Assembly: GCA_900317795.1 (NCBI GenBank)
Contig: ONIF01000338.1
Location: 1-5,179, forward strand
Origin: an uncultured Eubacteriales bacterium
GTDB taxonomy: Bacteria; Bacillota; Clostridia; Oscillospirales; Acutalibacteraceae
Reading direction: 5' to 3'
Length of the DNA stretch: 5,179 nucleotides
The notes below the pieces were generated by a model that saw only the letters and a program-made list of their open reading frames with translations, searched no databases and had not been told where the DNA came from. Each line of letters begins with the position of its first letter. The first letter of the stretch is position 1. The translations under genes and the position numbers were made by a program. This document shows, in pieces, positions 5,068 through 5,179 of the stretch.

Positions 5068-5178
5068 TCAGCAGATGTCTATTCTGCCGCTTATCTTCTT
5101 TATCGCTTTGGGCTGGTCTGTCGACAAACCCTGCATCAGCCATACGAACTGTTCCTGTGTGAGTTTTTTCACCTCATC
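5068..5178 (-). CDS. tnpB: IS66 TnpB (Orf2-like) C-terminal fragment, cut by window edge
   Basis: The last 36 codons plus TGA of the IS66 accessory protein TnpB, a small protein required with TnpA and TnpC for efficient IS66 transposition. The frame reads DEVKKLTQEQFVWLMQGL then STDQPKAIKKISGRIDIC. This matches the usual TnpB tail pattern LT..QF.WLL.GL...QPKAIK. The gene continues beyond the right edge, so start and full length cannot be seen. It lies directly upstream of tnpC on the same strand, the standard tnpB-tnpC order, but with a 105-base gap instead of tight coupling. Confidence 0.88.
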   Translation of the reverse strand, partial: DEVKKLTQEQFVWLMQGLSTDQPKAIKKISGRIDIC

Positions 5179-5179
5179 T

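Larger units (their letters stand above)
3220..5179 (-). mobile_element. IS66-family insertion sequence, one end outside the window
   Basis: The tnpB fragment, complete tnpC and downstream terminator form the distal part of an IS66 element read on the minus strand. The tnpA end is beyond the right edge, so terminal inverted repeats cannot be paired, and the boundary near 3220-3316 is approximate. I saw no clear terminal repeat or 8-base target duplication from one end alone. Confidence 0.75.

Noticed and set aside
5117..5130. TCGACAAAC in tnpB resembling the repeat at 2064-2072
   Set aside because: It lies inside a conserved coding stretch (GLSTDQ) and is not flanked by the second arm, so it is probably coincidence and not a shared attachment site.
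1..5179. Composite transposon formed by the two flanking insertion sequences
   Set aside because: The elements belong to different families (IS4/IS701 and IS66) with different transposases, so they would not mobilise the interval as a unit.

Overview
The window looks like a mobile-element-rich accessory region of a low-to-moderate-GC Gram-positive anaerobe of the Clostridia. Ruminococcus or a related member of the Oscillospiraceae is my best guess. That placement rests on a DUF6514-like protein (a family I associate with Oscillospiraceae), AT-rich DNA, strong AGGAGG-type ribosome binding sites, a TTG start and typical intrinsic terminators. It is an inference, not a demonstrated assignment.

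Layout. (1) Positions 3-1220 (+) hold the catalytic part of an IS4/IS701-type DDE transposase. It is cut by the left window edge, and its last ~200 bases run antisense through the next gene. (2) Positions 1015-2046 (-) encode a 343-residue, Lys/Glu-rich protein that I do not recognise. It has a very good ribosome binding site and is more AT-rich than the transposases. (3) Positions 2047-2302 form a control region dense in palindromes, with overlapping divergent promoter candidates. A 16-base right arm is matched on the left by two 8-base halves separated by a 35-base segment that carries the promoter elements. (4) Positions 2303-2545 (+) encode a possible 80-residue Pro/Tyr/Asn-rich small protein, closed by a strong hairpin. 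(5) Positions 2715-3023 (-) encode a DUF6514-like protein with its own hairpin terminator. (6) From about 3220 to the right edge lies most of an IS66-family element on the minus strand: a complete tnpC (DDE transposase), the last 36 codons of tnpB upstream of it, a promoter candidate between them, and a terminator after tnpC.

How it fits together. Two unrelated insertion sequences flank about 2 kb that holds an unknown gene, a small ORF and a DUF6514 gene. The unknown gene and the small ORF diverge from the palindromic region, so they may be co-regulated or form a two-gene module. I cannot assign a function to that module from sequence alone. No tRNA, rRNA or CRISPR array was seen.
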